Assembly: GCA_028277865.1 (NCBI GenBank)
Contig: JANQFM010000443.1
Coordinates: forward strand, 1-9,172
Direction of reading: 5' to 3'
Length of the DNA stretch: 9,172 bases
Source of the DNA: Acidobacteriota bacterium
GTDB lineage: Bacteria; Acidobacteriota; UBA6911; RPQK01; DATIPO01
A program made the translations under genes and the position numbers. Shown in pieces: positions 6,597 to 9,172 of the stretch. Position 1 is the stretch's first letter. Every line of letters begins with the position of its first letter. The notes under the pieces are model-generated. The model had not been told where the DNA came from. It did not search any database and was given only the letters and a program-made list of their open reading frames with translations.

Positions 6597-6666
6597 AAAG
6601 GCGCAAAGCCGCAAAGAAGAGAATTAGGAACTATCCGAATCCCCATTTTCTTTGCTCTGCGCCTTT
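6597..6666. repeat. Long inverted repeat between cytochrome b and octaheme genes
   Basis: The 22-base left arm (6597-6618, containing GGCGCAAAGCC) is complementary to the 19-base right arm (6648-6666, ending TGCGCCTTT) apart from a short three-base gap region. The loop is 29 bases. It begins 15 bases after the cytochrome b stop and ends 26 bases before the next ATG. No T-tract follows. It could attenuate transcription, stabilise the upstream mRNA, or be an interspersed palindromic repeat. Confidence 0.65.
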
Positions 6667-6692
6667 GCGTGAGATCCCCTTGAGGACTCGCT

Positions 6693-8270
6693 ATGGACCT
6701 GAATACCAAACGCATCATCATCGCTGTTTTAGGTGGAGTTTTCTTGATCTCGCTGATATTCGTGCAATGGATGGAGGTGGCACGCAAGAGGGAGGAGGCC
6801 GGATTGGCGCCGCCTTCCATCTCGGTGCCTGCCGAATCCCGCGAATGCGTCGATTGCCACCGCCAGTCCAATCCGGGCATTGTCGACCATTGGACGGGCA
6901 GCAGCCACGCCCGTACAGGGGTGGGCTGCGTGGAGTGCCATCAGGCCGCCCAAACGGACGCCGACGGCTACAAGCATTACGGCGCCCACATTGCCACCGT
7001 CGTCACGCCCCGCGACTGCGCCCGCTGCCATCCTGATGTGGCTCAGGAATTCGCCGCCAGCCACCATGCCGCCGGAGGCAACATCCTGGCCTCGCTGGAC
7101 AATTTCCTGGCTGAAACAGTCGAAGGAAGCCGAGTGCCCTTCAATCCCCACTCCCCCACTCCCGGCCGCGCCGACGCCCAGACGGTCGGGCTGGCCAGCG
7201 TCCGGGTGGGATGCCTGCAGTGCCACGGCAGCAAGGTGGCTTTGCAGGCCACCGACGGTAATTCGATCACGGTAGACGACTTGCAGCCCGGCCCTGATGG
7301 GGAACCGACCAATCCCGAAGCGGTTTCGAGGGTGCTTAAGAACAAGGACGGGCGTCCCCTCTACGATCCGGGCAGCTGGCCCAACACCGGCATCGGGCGA
7401 CTCAACCTGGACGGCTCGCGCGGCGCCTGCTCGGCCTGCCACAGCCGCCATGACTTTTCGCCGCGCCGCGCCCGCCAGCCGGAAAACTGCGGCAAGTGCC
7501 ACTTGGGCCCCGACCATCCCCAAAAAGAGATCTACGAGGAGTCCAAGCACGGGGTGGCCTACCGAGACCTCAAGGACCGCATGAATCTGGATTCGGAGGC
7601 CTGGGTGCTGGGGCGCGATTATTCCCAGGCGCCCACCTGCGCCACCTGCCACATGTCGGGCCACCTGCGAAACGACGGCAAGATCACCCACGATCCGGGC
7701 CAGCGTATTTCCTGGACAAACCGTCCGCCTATCAGCCTGGTGATGGATACCGACATCAACAACAAGGTGGTCAAGGAGACCGATCCTGAAAAGCGCCGCC
7801 AATTGGTGACCGATAGCTGGCAGGAAAAGCGCGACCGCATGAAGGAGGTCTGCTCCCACTGCCACACTCCCGACTATGTGACCAGCTTTTACAAGCAGTA
7901 CGACGACTTCGTCATCCTCTACAACGAGAAGTTCGCCAAGCCGGGCAAGAAGATCATGGACGCCCTGCTGTCCAACGGCTTGATCACCGAGACCCAGTTC
8001 GACGAGAAGATCGAGTGGACCTGGTTTTACCTCTGGCACCACGAGGGCCGACGGGCTCGTCACGGAGCGTCCATGATGGCGCCCGACTACGCCCACTGGC
8101 ACGGCATGTACGAGGTGGCCGAACGCTTCTACCAGGAGCTGATCCCCGAAGCCCGCGAGATCATCGAAGAAGCCCGCCAGCACGGCAAGGCTGCGGCGGC
8201 CGGTCGTGTGGAGTCGCTGGTTGAGGAGATCCTGCAGCGGCCGGAGCATCGCTGGCAGAATTCCCGCTGA
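6693..8270 (+). CDS. Membrane-anchored octaheme cytochrome c of the hydroxylamine oxidoreductase (HAO) family
   Basis: The product is 525 residues; its ATG follows GAGG (6682-6685). Residues 7-25 form a single hydrophobic anchor, leaving the rest in the periplasm. Eight CXXCH haem sites are present, at Cys52, 79, 109, 174, 246, 266, 316 and 387; no CXXCK site is seen, which argues against NrfA and octaheme nitrite reductase. The GPDHPQ run (272-277), with Asp274-His275, and the following YEESKHG (281-287) match the HAO active-site region. HAO enzymes oxidise hydroxylamine, while relatives lacking the Tyr-haem cross-link reduce nitrite or hydroxylamine. Tyr466 in PDYAHWHG (464-471) is a candidate for the cross-link position, but I cannot align it with certainty. 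Next to a Rieske/cytochrome b pair and napA, a reductive role fed by quinol seems more likely, though oxidation is not excluded. Confidence 0.88.
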   Translation: MDLNTKRIIIAVLGGVFLISLIFVQWMEVARKREEAGLAPPSISVPAESRECVDCHRQSNPGIVDHWTGSSHARTGVGCVECHQAAQTDADGYKHYGAHIATVVTPRDCARCHPDVAQEFAASHHAAGGNILASLDNFLAETVEGSRVPFNPHSPTPGRADAQTVGLASVRVGCLQCHGSKVALQATDGNSITVDDLQPGPDGEPTNPEAVSRVLKNKDGRPLYDPGSWPNTGIGRLNLDGSRGACSACHSRHDFSPRRARQPENCGKCHLGPDHPQKEIYEESKHGVAYRDLKDRMNLDSEAWVLGRDYSQAPTCATCHMSGHLRNDGKITHDPGQRISWTNRPPISLVMDTDINNKVVKETDPEKRRQLVTDSWQEKRDRMKEVCSHCHTPDYVTSFYKQYDDFVILYNEKFAKPGKKIMDALLSNGLITETQFDEKIEWTWFYLWHHEGRRARHGASMMAPDYAHWHGMYEVAERFYQELIPEAREIIEEARQHGKAAAAGRVESLVEEILQRPEHRWQNSR

Positions 8271-8399
8271 TCGGATTTGGAGGATTGGAGGGGGTTGAGC
8301 AAAAATAGGGGAGCCCGCGTTTGAAGCCAAGCGGCTCGGTGAGCTTGCGAACAAAGGGCGTGAGTATCTCTTGCAAAAGTTCACGAAAGAGGTGGGGCG
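8271..8399 (+). other. Short gap before napA with an open, start-less frame
   Basis: A 34-codon open stretch (8299-8403) ends in a TGA that overlaps the napA ATG as ATGA. Its translation is charged and helix-like (for example GREYLLQKFTKEVGR), but it has no ATG, and its only TTG and GTG codons are close to the end. It may be chance, or the tail of a decayed gene. GAGGTG (8389-8394) is the napA ribosome site. Confidence 0.35.
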
Positions 8400-9172
8400 A
8401 TGAAAAGACGCAAGTTCCTACAAGGAATGGGAGCGGGGGTGGCCGGGTTGGCTGCCTACTCCTGCCGGGACCGTCAGGATGGTGAAGCGGCCATCAACGA
8501 CCAGCAGCGCAGGGTTTCCGAACAGGGGCTCAGTGAACAGGAGCTGGTTTGGGGCAAGGCGCCCTGCCGATATTGCGGCACCGGCTGCGGCGTCGAAGTG
8601 GGGGTCTTTCAAGGCAAGGTATTGGCCGTACGCGGCGACCAGGCCAGCCCGGTCAACAAGGGGCTGCTGTGCGTCAAAGGCTACCACCTGCCCGCTATGC
8701 TCTATGGCAAGGATCGCCTGACTCACCCTCTCAAGCGCCGCCAAAGCGGAGAGGGATTCGACCAGATCTCCTGGGACGAGGCCATTGACTTGATCGCAAC
8801 CCGCTATCAGCAAGTCCTCGACGACCAGGGGCCTGAGGCCGTAGCGGTCTACGGATCCGGCCAGTGGACCGTCTTCGATGGCTACGCGGCGCTCAAATGG
8901 GTCAAGGCGGGATTGCGCAGCAATAATATCGACCCCAACGCCCGGCTGTGCATGGCCAGCGCCGTGATGGGCTTCATGACCCAGTTCCAAAGCGACGAGC
9001 CCATGGGTTGCTACGAAGACTTCGAGGCGGCCGACGACTTTCTGCTCTGGGGCGCCAACATGGCCGAGATGCACCCCGTGCTCTTCAGCCGCATCCTGGA
9101 GCACAAGCGCCACAATCCCAACGCCCGCATCGTGGACATCGCCACCCGCCGCACCCCCTCCAGCGATTACGC
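8400..9172 (+). CDS. napA: Periplasmic nitrate reductase catalytic subunit NapA (5' part)
   Basis: About 257 codons are present; the gene runs off the right edge, and NapA is usually some 750-830 residues. NapA reduces nitrate to nitrite in the periplasm using a [4Fe-4S] cluster and a bis-molybdopterin guanine dinucleotide cofactor. The N-terminus has a twin-arginine export signal (KRRKFLQG, residues 2-9). The cluster motif is Cys56-X2-Cys59-X3-Cys63-X27-Cys91, followed by the conserved Lys93. RSNNIDPNARLCMASAV (173-189) supplies the molybdenum ligand Cys184; GSGQWTV (152-158), DEPMGCYED (199-207) and GANMAEMHP are NapA hallmarks that separate it from formate dehydrogenases and NarG. The signal ends in AAYSC (Cys22), which might be a weak lipoprotein site. 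GAGGTG lies five bases before the ATG. Electrons would normally come from NapB and NapC or NapGH, none of which is in view. Confidence 0.95.
   Translation, partial: MKRRKFLQGMGAGVAGLAAYSCRDRQDGEAAINDQQRRVSEQGLSEQELVWGKAPCRYCGTGCGVEVGVFQGKVLAVRGDQASPVNKGLLCVKGYHLPAMLYGKDRLTHPLKRRQSGEGFDQISWDEAIDLIATRYQQVLDDQGPEAVAVYGSGQWTVFDGYAALKWVKAGLRSNNIDPNARLCMASAVMGFMTQFQSDEPMGCYEDFEAADDFLLWGANMAEMHPVLFSRILEHKRHNPNARIVDIATRRTPSSDY

Noticed and set aside
5575..6606. A reverse-strand frame of 343 codons opposite cytochrome b.
   Set aside because: The + strand encodes an unmistakable cytochrome b. The reverse translation is His/Gln/Asp-rich with no domain, as expected of an antisense frame.
6693..8270. Possibility that the octaheme gene encodes NrfA or octaheme nitrite reductase.
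   Set aside because: There are eight CXXCH sites and no CXXCK, plus the HAO-type GPDHPQ region.
6729..8384. A long reverse-strand frame of 551 codons opposite the octaheme gene.
   Set aside because: It is the mirror of a GC-rich coding sequence whose + strand has eight CXXCH motifs and a ribosome site; the reverse translation has no recognisable domain.

Overview
This window looks like chromosomal DNA from a GC-rich, Gram-negative, respiring bacterium. The evidence is a Tat-exported molybdoenzyme, periplasmic c-type cytochromes, an outer-membrane beta-barrel and two exported parvulin-type chaperones. Long intergenic gaps full of hairpin repeats would suit Acidobacteriota or a similar phylum, but that placement is a low-confidence guess. 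All recognised genes are on the + strand. No tRNA, rRNA, CRISPR array or transposase was found.

Layout. Positions 1-551 hold no gene; they carry three hairpins (two of them related copies), a tandem 14-mer and a candidate promoter. Positions 552-2616 hold two overlapping genes for exported peptidyl-prolyl isomerases: a probable lipoprotein and a SurA-like protein. Positions 2617-3347 are non-coding and contain an elaborate symmetric hairpin element (about 2825-3082) and a leader with two mutually exclusive hairpins. Positions 3348-4793 encode an outer-membrane porin of the alginate-export type. After a 135-base gap with an inverted repeat comes a respiratory cluster running to the right edge: Rieske iron-sulfur protein (4929-5531), fused cytochrome b6/subunit IV-like cytochrome b (5533-6582), membrane-anchored octaheme cytochrome of the hydroxylamine oxidoreductase family (6693-8270), and the start of the periplasmic nitrate reductase gene napA (8400 to the end, cut off).

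How the genes may work together. NapA reduces nitrate to nitrite in the periplasm. HAO-family octaheme cytochromes include nitrite- or hydroxylamine-reducing members as well as hydroxylamine oxidases. A Rieske/cytochrome b pair oxidises quinol and hands electrons to a periplasmic c-type cytochrome. No cytochrome c1 or f gene lies beside the pair; the octaheme gene occupies that place. The arrangement suggests a quinol-driven nitrate-to-nitrite-to-ammonium (or NO/hydroxylamine) chain in which a bc-type complex replaces the usual NapC/NrfH-type quinol dehydrogenase. This is inference from gene order and motifs; the region beyond 9172 (napB, napC/GH or a monohaem cytochrome) would decide it. The porin upstream could admit the anionic substrates, but it may be unrelated.
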